From Mucilaginibacter sp. UR6-1 (GTDB lineage: Bacteria; Bacteroidota; Bacteroidia; Sphingobacteriales; Sphingobacteriaceae), in assembly GCF_020880975.1 (NCBI RefSeq), contig NZ_JAJIWP010000001.1, forward strand, positions 620,001 through 684,000: a stretch of DNA of 64,000 nucleotides, given 5' to 3'. Shown here piece after piece: positions 56,138 through 64,000 of this stretch; position 1 is the stretch's first letter; each line of letters opens with the position of its first letter. The translations under genes and the position numbers were made by a program. The notes beneath the pieces were generated by a model. It did not search any database, had not been told where the DNA came from, and saw only the letters and a program-made list of their open reading frames with translations.

Positions 56138-57259
56138 TTATTGAGGCTTGCTAAAAGTTTTCTTTAAAAATTCTTCAAGTTGAGGGCCGGTAATGTTTTT
56201 GGCGATTATAACGCCTTGTGGATCAATTATAAAGTTTGATGGTATGGCGGTTATTTGGTACATGCGTTCAACAGGGCCTTCAAAGCCCTTTAAATTCGAC
56301 GCATGGCTCCAAGCTAATCCGTCAGCCTTAATAGCGGCCTGCCATTTAGCTTTGTCATCATCAAGCGAGATTCCCAGTATATTCAGTCCTTTTGATTTAT
56401 ACAGGTTGTATTGTTTAACCACATTAGGGTTTTCCTGGCGGCAAGGCACACACCACGAGGCCCAAAAATCTATCATCAGGTATCTGCCTTTGTAGTTGGC
56501 CAGGCTGATGTTTTTTCCATCAATGCCAGGTATGGTAAAGTCCTGCGCTTTTTGCCCGACGGATACCGGCTTAATTGCGATCATCTGGGTTACAAAGCGC
56601 TGAATTATCGGGTTGTCCTTAAACTTATCCTTAATATCCTCGGCATAAGCAATCAGTTGCTGCTCGTAAGTGCGCGGGTCAACCGATGTGGCCGCGTAAA
56701 AACCGGCTAATGAGCTTTTATTGTCATTAGCGAAAGCCATGGCTGCTTTATTATATTCAGCAAGGTTTTTAAGAAATGCAGGACGGTAAATGTTCAACAG
56801 CGAATCAGACTGTTTACCCAACGCCTGCGATTTGGCTTCAAACTCCTCGGAGAGTTTAGTATTACGTTCAGCAAATATGCCTGTTTTTTGATGGAACTCC
56901 TTCAGCTTTTCTGACTCATCGGACCCATTAATCTCATAACCGTTTTTAGTATCGGCTGCTTTAAAGGTAATTTCCTCACCATTTTTAGCGATAAGGTCAT
57001 ACTCGTTCTCGCCAACTTTTAAGCGATAGAACGCGGCATAAGGCGAAACGCCCTTTAATTCGAATTTACCATCCTGTATAGTGGCCGAATCAATGGGGCG
57101 AAGTTCGGTGCTATCCATTTGCAATAGCTGCACTTGTTTCGCGTCGCCGGGGTTTTTGATCTCACCGGTTACGGTGAATGATGATGAATCCTTATTACTA
57201 CAGGCAAACATGAATAAGGTGCCTGCCAGTAAGGTATATTGTTTTAGACGGAATTTCAT
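56138..57259 (-). CDS. TlpA-like thioredoxin-fold lipoprotein
   Basis: 373 residues. A lipobox makes Cys20 (TLFMFAC) lipidated. A DUF4369-like beta domain (about 25-130) and a helical linker precede a thioredoxin/AhpC-TSA domain (about 230-373) with WASWCVPCRQENP (active Cys270 and Cys273). Such proteins reduce disulfides in the periplasm. Its start overlaps the gatB stop by 4 bp (ATGA), so it is translated after gatB, a pairing without obvious functional logic. Confidence 0.92.
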   Translation of the reverse strand: MKFRLKQYTLLAGTLFMFACSNKDSSSFTVTGEIKNPGDAKQVQLLQMDSTELRPIDSATIQDGKFELKGVSPYAAFYRLKVGENEYDLIAKNGEEITFKAADTKNGYEINGSDESEKLKEFHQKTGIFAERNTKLSEEFEAKSQALGKQSDSLLNIYRPAFLKNLAEYNKAAMAFANDNKSSLAGFYAATSVDPRTYEQQLIAYAEDIKDKFKDNPIIQRFVTQMIAIKPVSVGQKAQDFTIPGIDGKNISLANYKGRYLMIDFWASWCVPCRQENPNVVKQYNLYKSKGLNILGISLDDDKAKWQAAIKADGLAWSHASNLKGFEGPVERMYQITAIPSNFIIDPQGVIIAKNITGPQLEEFLKKTFSKPQ

Positions 57260-58728
57260 TTACTTGCTTCTAATTGTTTTATTAATAACTGGTTGGTTTT
57301 CTGAGGGTCTATCTTACCCTTTGAGCGTTTCATTACCTCGCCCATAAATAAACCTAACACGCCTTTTTTACCCTTATGGTATTCTTTCACCTTATCCGGG
57401 AATTTTGCCAACGCTTCACGAATGAATTCATCTACTTCATTACTATCCGCGGTAATAAGCAGGTTAAGCTCCTGAGCCAGTTGTAATGCGGTTTTTTCGG
57501 GCTGCTCAAGCAGGGCAGGGAATAGCTTATGCGCAGCTACGGTATTATTTATTTTGCCTTGCTCAATTAATTCAATAATACCTGCCAAATGCTCCGGGGT
57601 TACCGTTAAGGTGGCTATTGAATGGCCGCCCTCGTTCAGGTATGATTTTACAGGGCCCATCAGCCAGTGCGCGGCGGCTTTATAATTATGCGTCTTTTTA
57701 ATCAGCTCTTCAAAAAACAAGGCCACATCATGATCGGCAGTAAGTACACCGGCATCATAATCACTTAAATTAAGCTCATTAATATATTTATTATAAAGCT
57801 GTTGTGGCAGCGAGGGGAGTTGGGCGCGTATTTGTTCAACATAATCCTCTGTTAAAACCAGCGGTTGCAGATCGGGCTCCGGAAAATACCGGTAATCATT
57901 AGCCATTTCCTTGCTTCGCAGTATTGATGTTTCGCCGGTATCGGCATCAAAGTTCAAAGTATTTTGCTCAATATGCCCGCCAGCTTCAATTAAATGTACC
58001 TGGCGTGCAAACTCATGCTCGATGGCGCGCTGAACATTGCGTATTGAGTTAAGGTTTTTCACCTCGCAACGGTTGCCATATTCTGTTTGGCCATGCAACC
58101 GTACTGATATATTGGCATCGCAGCGCATGCTGCCTTCTTCCATATTGCCGTCGCATATATTGAGGTAACGTAACAAGCGGCGTACTTCGGTTAAAAACTG
58201 ACCAGCCTCTTCCGCGCTGCGAATATCGGGCTGTGTTACAATCTCCAACAGGGGCACACCCGCGCGGTTCAAATCAATAAGCGAGTCGGTATGGTGTCCG
58301 TCGTGCGAGCTTTTACCGGCATCCTCTTCCATATGTATATGGTGAAGGGATACATTCTTCGCTGATCCGTTTGCAAGTTTAACAGGTACATGGCCGCCTA
58401 TACATATAGGTGCCTGATCCTGCGATATTTGATAGCCTTTGGGCAGATCGGCGTAAAAGTAATTTTTACGTGCAAAAGAATTATTGCGGTTAATGGCGCA
58501 ATTGCAGGCCAGCCCTAATTTTACAGCATATTCAACCGCTGTTTTATTAGTAAAGGGCAATGTACCAGGGTGGCCTAATGATACCATACTAATGTGGTGG
58601 TTAGGCTCGGCACCAAAGGCAGCAGAGTCGGCGGAAAACATTTTGCTTTGGGTAGATAGCTGGGCATGTACTTCCAAACCTACTACCAGCTCATACTTGT
58701 CGCTCAGGCCGTCTGTAAAACTCGTCAT
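57256..58728 (-). CDS. gatB: Aspartyl/glutamyl-tRNA amidotransferase subunit B
   Basis: 490 residues from the ATG at 58728. A start at 58761 is open, but YELVVGLEVHAQL begins soon after residue 12 and fits other GatB. It carries the kinase-like catalytic domain (VGLEVHAQL, FYADLPKGYQISQ, HMEEDAGKS, LIDLNRAGVPLLEIVT) and the C-terminal YqeY-like tail (GEVMKRSKGKIDPQKTNQLL). With GatA and GatC it amidates Glu-tRNA(Gln) or Asp-tRNA(Asn). Neither partner is in the window. Confidence 0.96.
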   Translation of the reverse strand: MTSFTDGLSDKYELVVGLEVHAQLSTQSKMFSADSAAFGAEPNHHISMVSLGHPGTLPFTNKTAVEYAVKLGLACNCAINRNNSFARKNYFYADLPKGYQISQDQAPICIGGHVPVKLANGSAKNVSLHHIHMEEDAGKSSHDGHHTDSLIDLNRAGVPLLEIVTQPDIRSAEEAGQFLTEVRRLLRYLNICDGNMEEGSMRCDANISVRLHGQTEYGNRCEVKNLNSIRNVQRAIEHEFARQVHLIEAGGHIEQNTLNFDADTGETSILRSKEMANDYRYFPEPDLQPLVLTEDYVEQIRAQLPSLPQQLYNKYINELNLSDYDAGVLTADHDVALFFEELIKKTHNYKAAAHWLMGPVKSYLNEGGHSIATLTVTPEHLAGIIELIEQGKINNTVAAHKLFPALLEQPEKTALQLAQELNLLITADSNEVDEFIREALAKFPDKVKEYHKGKKGVLGLFMGEVMKRSKGKIDPQKTNQLLIKQLEASK

Positions 58729-58841
58729 ATATATTTTAGTATACCGGTGGCAAAAAGCCAAATATATAAAGTTAATATCATACTTGGCCTTAAATGCAAT
58801 TTCAATAACCCGTTTCGCATTTTTTTATCATCTTTACTACC

Positions 58842-59303
58842 ATGAATATCGCCCTGTTTCCCGGTTCATTTGATCCTGTAACCAAAGCCCACGTTGATAT
58901 TGTAAAGCGTTCGGTAGGCTTGTTTGATAAGGTTTACATCGGTATAGGTGTAAACAGCAGCAAGCAAAGCTTTTTAAGTATCGAAAAAAGGCAGGAAATG
59001 TTAAGAGCTGTTTTTGCTGATGAACCTAAAATACATATTATTGCATACGAGGGGCTTACGGTTGACTTTTGCCGCAGCATTGATGCCAATTACATGATCA
59101 GGGGTATACGTACTGTATCAGACTTTGAGTACGAAAAAGCCATAGCGCAAATGAACCACACACTGGCGCCGGATATTGAAAGTATTTTTATTGTGAGTAA
59201 GCCCGGGCACTCGGCCATCAGCTCAACCATAGTGCGCGATGTTTTGCGCCATGGGGGAGATATAAGCCAGTTTATCCCTAAGGAAGCACTGGCCTTTCTT
59301 TAA
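58842..59303 (+). CDS. coaD: Phosphopantetheine adenylyltransferase
   Basis: 153 residues. FPGSFDPVTKAHVDIVKRS is the nucleotide-binding start with the family His (TKAH); VNSSKQSFLSIEKR, IRGIRTVSDFEYEKAIAQMN and ISSTIVRDVLRHGGDI are all present. It forms dephospho-CoA from 4'-phosphopantetheine and ATP. Its last 26 bp overlap the 3' end of the convergent Nudix gene. Confidence 0.96.
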   Translation: MNIALFPGSFDPVTKAHVDIVKRSVGLFDKVYIGIGVNSSKQSFLSIEKRQEMLRAVFADEPKIHIIAYEGLTVDFCRSIDANYMIRGIRTVSDFEYEKAIAQMNHTLAPDIESIFIVSKPGHSAISSTIVRDVLRHGGDISQFIPKEALAFL

Positions 59304-59910
59304 TCAGCTTTGTTTTTACCAGTACATCAACAATTGATGGAAAGGTGTTTTGCAATATGGTATCAACCTGGCCTTTTTTAAACCAGCGAACATCGGTAAT
59401 GCCTTCTTCTTTTTGAGGTTTAAGTTTTTCGTTACCCTTATGTTTCATGGCATACCAATGGGTTTTCTTTAAAACCACCTGGCGTTTAATGGTGTAAACA
59501 TGGTAAGTTTTGCAAATCTTGTCGCCAAGTTTACTAACGGTAATGCCGCATTCTTCTTCCACCTCGCGCACGGCACCCTCTTTACGGCTTTCATCTTTTT
59601 CGAGCTTGCCTTTTGGCAGATCCCATTTATCATTACGGTAAATGAAAAGGTAGTTGCCTTCCTCGTTTTTTACCAGTCCGCCCGCGGCCTCTATCAGTGT
59701 AATGCTCTTCTCAACATTCCTGATAAATTCCTTAGCATCCTCACATATCACATAAAACTGGTTTATGTTGTATTTGAGTATCTTTGGATAGATTGTTTTA
59801 AGATTAAAGGTTTGACCGTCAATTAATTGATGGTTCTCTGCGTTCTCCGGGGCTTTTTCTGTTATCAGAATAACCTTTTCGTTAATATAAATTCTGTATT
59901 TTTGGGCCAT
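59278..59910 (-). CDS. Nudix hydrolase (larger)
   Basis: 210 residues. The Nudix box GKLEKDESRKEGAVREVEEECGI fits GX5EX7REUXEEXGU. An N-terminal extension of about 65 residues precedes it, and the domain ends KEEGITDVRWF. Substrate unknown. It converges with coaD (26-bp overlap) and diverges from pyrE: the two start codons share bases 59909-59910, so there is no intergenic DNA. Confidence 0.92.
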   Translation of the reverse strand: MAQKYRIYINEKVILITEKAPENAENHQLIDGQTFNLKTIYPKILKYNINQFYVICEDAKEFIRNVEKSITLIEAAGGLVKNEEGNYLFIYRNDKWDLPKGKLEKDESRKEGAVREVEEECGITVSKLGDKICKTYHVYTIKRQVVLKKTHWYAMKHKGNEKLKPQKEEGITDVRWFKKGQVDTILQNTFPSIVDVLVKTKLIKERPVLP

Positions 59911-60553
59911 GTTTAATTATACTGAGACGGAACAGCAGGTAGCCGAATTCCTGTTGCAAATTAAAGCAATTAAATTACAACCTAACAATCCTTTTACATG
60001 GGCGTCAGGCTGGAGATCGCCAATTTATTGTGATAATCGTATAACATTGTCACATCCGTCAATTCGTACCTACATCCGGCAAAAACTTTCAGCATTAATT
60101 CAGGAAGAATTTGGCGCTGTTGGTTGCATAGCCGGTGTTGCTACTGCGGGCATTCCGCAAGGTGCATTGGTAGCGCAGGAGTTGGGTTTGCCGTTTGTGT
60201 ACGTAAGGGCTAAAGCTAAAGAGCATGGCCGCGGTAACCTGATAGAAGGCGATGTGCATACAGGTAAAAGGGTAGTGGTGATTGAAGATCTGATTTCAAC
60301 CGGCAAAAGCAGCCTGCAGGCTGTTGAGGCGCTACGAGATGCTGAGTATGATGTAGCCGGCCTTGCCGCTATATTTAGTTATGGATTTGATATAGCTACC
60401 GAGAATTTTAAAGAGGCGCGCTGCCCTTTCTTTACATTATCAAACTACGGCGCGCTGATAAAATACGCCGAAGAGCATCAGTACATATTACCATCAGATG
60501 TTGAGTTGTTAAAACAATGGCGCAGCAATCCTGAAACCTGGGGGCAGGATTAA
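59909..60553 (+). CDS. pyrE: Orotate phosphoribosyltransferase
   Basis: 214 residues. PRTase fold: KAIKLQPNNPFTWASGWRSPIYCDNR, GVATAGIPQGALVAQELGLPFVYVRAKAKEHG with the catalytic loop Lys, and the PRPP motif VVVIEDLISTGKS. It makes OMP from orotate and PRPP in pyrimidine synthesis. The ATG (59909) overlaps the divergent Nudix start; homologues start close to this point, so a long upstream extension is unlikely. The SRPBCC gene follows by 10 bp. Confidence 0.96.
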   Translation: MFNYTETEQQVAEFLLQIKAIKLQPNNPFTWASGWRSPIYCDNRITLSHPSIRTYIRQKLSALIQEEFGAVGCIAGVATAGIPQGALVAQELGLPFVYVRAKAKEHGRGNLIEGDVHTGKRVVVIEDLISTGKSSLQAVEALRDAEYDVAGLAAIFSYGFDIATENFKEARCPFFTLSNYGALIKYAEEHQYILPSDVELLKQWRSNPETWGQD

Positions 60554-60563
60554 GCGAATTCAT

Positions 60564-60959
60564 ATGACCGTTTTTGAAAGCATAGTACATATTGAAAAGC
60601 CGGTTGCTGAGATATACGCATTTTTAAGCGACCTGAACAACCATCAGCAGTTAATGCCACCGCATGTGCAGGATTGGCGCTCAACTGCTGATGAAATAAG
60701 TTTCAGTATACAAAATATGGCTAAACTGAGGATTGTTGTTGAACAACGCACAGATGGGGCCGGCATAAGCATAATTGCTGTTGACGAGCCACCATTTAAA
60801 GTTAGCTTTAGATGGCTGCTTGCGCAGGAGGCCGGGTATACCAGTGTGCAGTATACCATTACGGCCGAGCTTAATATGATGATGAAAATGTTTGCTTCGG
60901 GGCCATTGCAAAAACTGGCTGATCACGAAACTGCCGCGTTAACGGCCCTATTTTCATAA
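60564..60959 (+). CDS. SRPBCC (START-like) protein
   Basis: 131 residues, no signal peptide. The N-terminal FESIVHIEKPVAEIYAFLSDLNNHQQLMP fits the START-like helix-grip fold, with strands and a long C-terminal helix (MMMKMFASGPLQKLADHETAALTALF). These bind hydrophobic ligands; none is known here. It is 10 bp after pyrE and probably co-transcribed. Confidence 0.85.
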   Translation: MTVFESIVHIEKPVAEIYAFLSDLNNHQQLMPPHVQDWRSTADEISFSIQNMAKLRIVVEQRTDGAGISIIAVDEPPFKVSFRWLLAQEAGYTSVQYTITAELNMMMKMFASGPLQKLADHETAALTALFS

Positions 60960-61298
60960 TTGGTTTATATTAATACATTTCCCTATGGGAAGCTGATTTA
61001 CGTGACAGCACCAACACTATGTTGACAACTATCAAACCTACAATTAGAGTTACCATAACCTTATGTGTTAAATCTGTTTTAAACTAATTTACTTTAATAG
61101 GTCAAAGCTTGTTCCAAATCTTTTTGTGTGAGTTAAATTGGCTTATAATTTTTATTACAACGTTAAAAAATAAAGATTAGTTTTGTAGAATGTTGATTTT
61201 TAGTCATAAAATAAAGGCTTCAAAACTATTGGTTGTGAAATATTTTCCCAATTTGAGGAAATATGGGGTTCTGCTCTTTCTGTAAAATTCCCCACTTT
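60960..61298. other. Intergenic region between SRPBCC and PAS kinase
   Basis: 339 bp between convergent genes. A short TTCCC-TAT-GGGAA repeat near 60979 lacks a T run. I see no gene or strong element. Confidence 0.5.
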
Positions 61299-63152
61299 TT
61301 AATTTTTAGGCAAATAGATCTTAAAACTTGTACCAACGCCGGTCTGGCTTTCTACCTCTATCTTTCCATCCATAGCCTCAATCTGATTTTTTGTGATAAA
61401 AAGCCCGATGCCGCGAGCATCATGATTGCCGTGAAATGTTTTATACATTCCAAACAAGTCATTGCCGTATTTACTCAAATCTATACCACTGCCATTATCG
61501 CTTACAGTAAGCAGTTTTTTGTTATTTAGTATGTTGAAGTTAATAACAATAACCGGTTGCCTTTCAATACTGCGATACTTGATGCTATTGGTAAAAAGGT
61601 TAAGTAATATACTTTCGAGGTATGCCGGATGGAAATCTATCTCCGCATCCGCTGTAACTTCATTCTTAATTAAAACCTGGTGTTTATGTATATCAGGTTT
61701 AAGCGCATCTATTGTTTTAGTGATATACTCAAAAATATTAACAGGCACCTTTTGCAAATGCCTGTTTGCCTGTATTGATACTACATCATTAAGGTTGAGT
61801 ATGGTTTCATTAAGCTGTATTGATACGTTTTCTAAAAATGTTAAGTACAACTGGCGTTCTTCGGCATCTGTATTAGGATCATTTACCAATTCAATTAGCG
61901 ATTGAAAATTGCCCGAATGGGTACGCAGGTTATGTGATACGATATAGGCGAAGTTGAGTAGCCTGTTGTTTTGCTCGCCTACAATAGCAAGGGTTTGCTT
62001 TATATGCTCGTCTTGTAATTTCTTTTCGGTAATATCATATACGTGTGACACGAAGTGCAAAGGCTTTCCGTCATTATCACGTACCAGTGATACACTAAGC
62101 AATGCCCATATTATGTTGCCATTTTTATGGTAATATCGCTTTTCCATTTCGTAGTTGGATATTTCGCCATTTACCAGTTTTTCGAGCAATTCAAGATCGG
62201 TGTTCAGATCATCAGGGTGCGTGATCTCCTGAAAGGTCAAAGCTGCAAATTCTTCAGCATTATAACCCAGGCTGTTAGCCAATATCCTGTTAACCTTTAG
62301 CCATTTACCCTCCGGAGATACCAGGGCCATACCGATAGGAGAGTTTTCAAAAGCGCTTTCAAACCTGTCTTCACTATTTTTCAGGTAGTGTCTTATTGAT
62401 ACCTGATCATCAATATCCTGCAGGGTACCGTAAATTTTTGAGCACCGGCCATTCTCAAACTCGGCATGTGCAATAATACGTACCCATTTTTCATCATTCT
62501 GCGCGGTCATCATGATGGTTTCCACATCAAATGGTTCACCGGTTTCAGTAATATCTGTTAAAGCCTTATCCATCATTTGCTGATGTTTGCCGGATTTATA
62601 GAAACGGTCTATGATATTAAATGATGGTACAAAATCAACATCAACGCCATATAACTGCTTGGTTACCTGTGTCCACGCCAGCTTCTTGTTGATCATGTCA
62701 ATTTCCCAGCCGCCGAGTTTAATGCTAAGGTTTGTTTTGTTAAGTAATTCCTTGTTATTGGTAAGCTCCTGCTCGGCAAGTATATGCCGTGTAACGTCAA
62801 CGTTTATACCTACTAAACGTACGGGCTTATACTGTTCGTCCCATTCAACAACGTTGCCCTTGCAGTTTATCCAGCGTATACTGCCATTGCGGTGTTTAAA
62901 GCGCGGAGTAATATCAAATGGTTGGCGACTGCTGTTTTCAATATTGAGGCTAATACTCCGCCGAACCATTTCCCAGTCCTCATCCAATACCAGTTTTTGC
63001 CAGGTGTCGGGCAAGTTCTCGGTTTGTTCTGAGCCGTAACCCAGCATTTTTTTAAATGATTCGCTTACATGCCATACAACATTGCGAATATCAAATTCCC
63101 AAAATCCGGCTAAGTCCTGATCTGATACAATTTTGTAAACATCATTATTCAT
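61299..63152 (-). CDS. Multi-PAS sensor histidine kinase
   Basis: 617 residues from the ATG at 63152; a start at 63191 is also open but the first PAS domain begins near residue 10 here. Three PAS/PAC domains come first (about 5-125, 135-250, 260-380; the third has FENSPIGMALVSPEGKWLKVN). Then HisKA-like IVSHNLRTHSGN with the phospho-His, and an ATPase domain (NLFTNSIKYRS, VSDNGSGIDLSKYG, GIGLFITKNQIEAMDGKI). It has no membrane segment. Orphan; ligand unknown. Confidence 0.93.
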   Translation of the reverse strand: MNNDVYKIVSDQDLAGFWEFDIRNVVWHVSESFKKMLGYGSEQTENLPDTWQKLVLDEDWEMVRRSISLNIENSSRQPFDITPRFKHRNGSIRWINCKGNVVEWDEQYKPVRLVGINVDVTRHILAEQELTNNKELLNKTNLSIKLGGWEIDMINKKLAWTQVTKQLYGVDVDFVPSFNIIDRFYKSGKHQQMMDKALTDITETGEPFDVETIMMTAQNDEKWVRIIAHAEFENGRCSKIYGTLQDIDDQVSIRHYLKNSEDRFESAFENSPIGMALVSPEGKWLKVNRILANSLGYNAEEFAALTFQEITHPDDLNTDLELLEKLVNGEISNYEMEKRYYHKNGNIIWALLSVSLVRDNDGKPLHFVSHVYDITEKKLQDEHIKQTLAIVGEQNNRLLNFAYIVSHNLRTHSGNFQSLIELVNDPNTDAEERQLYLTFLENVSIQLNETILNLNDVVSIQANRHLQKVPVNIFEYITKTIDALKPDIHKHQVLIKNEVTADAEIDFHPAYLESILLNLFTNSIKYRSIERQPVIVINFNILNNKKLLTVSDNGSGIDLSKYGNDLFGMYKTFHGNHDARGIGLFITKNQIEAMDGKIEVESQTGVGTSFKIYLPKN

Positions 63153-63380
63153 ATACAATGCAATGTGGTGGCGGCTGTTTGTAATCAACAATTATTGATA
63201 ATCAATAACAATATCAATAAAGTTGTTTAATCATACTCTTAAATACTATACGAATATTATCAATAAAACGATTTTGCGGAGTAACTCCTGATAACAAAAG
63301 CCAATTATTATGCCATGTTGAGCAATAACTTTTAACTTGAATTAATTAACCGTATTTTTGCGCCAAATAAAGGTGCATAA

Positions 63381-64000
<620 letters not shown>

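Overview
The window looks like chromosomal DNA of a Bacteroidota, most likely family Sphingobacteriaceae (Mucilaginibacter/Pedobacter-like). The signs are a SusD/RagB nutrient-binding lipoprotein, DUF5686, DUF4833 and DUF4412-like proteins, TonB-plug proteins, very few Shine-Dalgarno sequences, and a sphingolipid pathway. By eye the GC is moderate to low. I see no insertion sequence, prophage, CRISPR array or rRNA. The one RNA gene is tRNA-Leu(CAA).

Layout. 1-598: 3' end of a SusD-like gene. 656-6404: a four-gene surface-fibre locus with an usher-like outer-membrane barrel on the minus strand, divergent from a small pilin-like protein, a PapD-like periplasmic chaperone and a larger adhesin whose C-terminal domain resembles the pilin. 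This looks like a chaperone-usher-type system in a phylum better known for type V pili. 6588-21796: a bestrophin channel, a GAF-sigma54 activator, a DoxX-Dps-YoaK operon, a TPR histidine kinase with its sigma54 response regulator, a Na+/H+ antiporter, a frameshifted DUF1622 gene, a second TPR kinase, and an alpha/beta hydrolase. 22073-24028: tRNA-Leu, hscB, a CAP protein and a small secreted protein.

24200-34970 is a lipid locus, all on the minus strand. Serine palmitoyltransferase, a GNAT-type candidate ceramide synthase, an epimerase-type candidate ceramide reductase and myo-inositol-phosphate synthase form one unit that ends in a terminator. A tightly packed second unit follows: GtrA, a DUF5686 outer-membrane protein, a CDP-alcohol phosphotransferase, a DUF4833 protein, an FA2H/Scs7-like hydroxylase and an AUR1-like PAP2 enzyme. 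Together they could make sphinganine, ceramide, inositol phosphate, phosphatidylinositol (phosphate) and hydroxylated inositol-phosphoceramide.

35320-41067: a TolC/adaptor/RND efflux operon. 41449-64000: mainly housekeeping and envelope genes. These are an OmpW-size barrel protein, a GAF kinase, an aspartate-type aminotransferase, a CDF transporter with a Nudix protein, a ferritin-like protein, an LTA-synthase-like enzyme, a DUF4412-like protein, ComEC, a MerR regulator, an H1-like protein, a large MG2/TonB-plug protein, an OmpR regulator, a TlpA-like lipoprotein, gatB, coaD, a Nudix protein, pyrE, an SRPBCC protein, a PAS kinase and the start of an ABC-F protein. Several convergent gene pairs are separated by long, nearly perfect bidirectional terminator hairpins.
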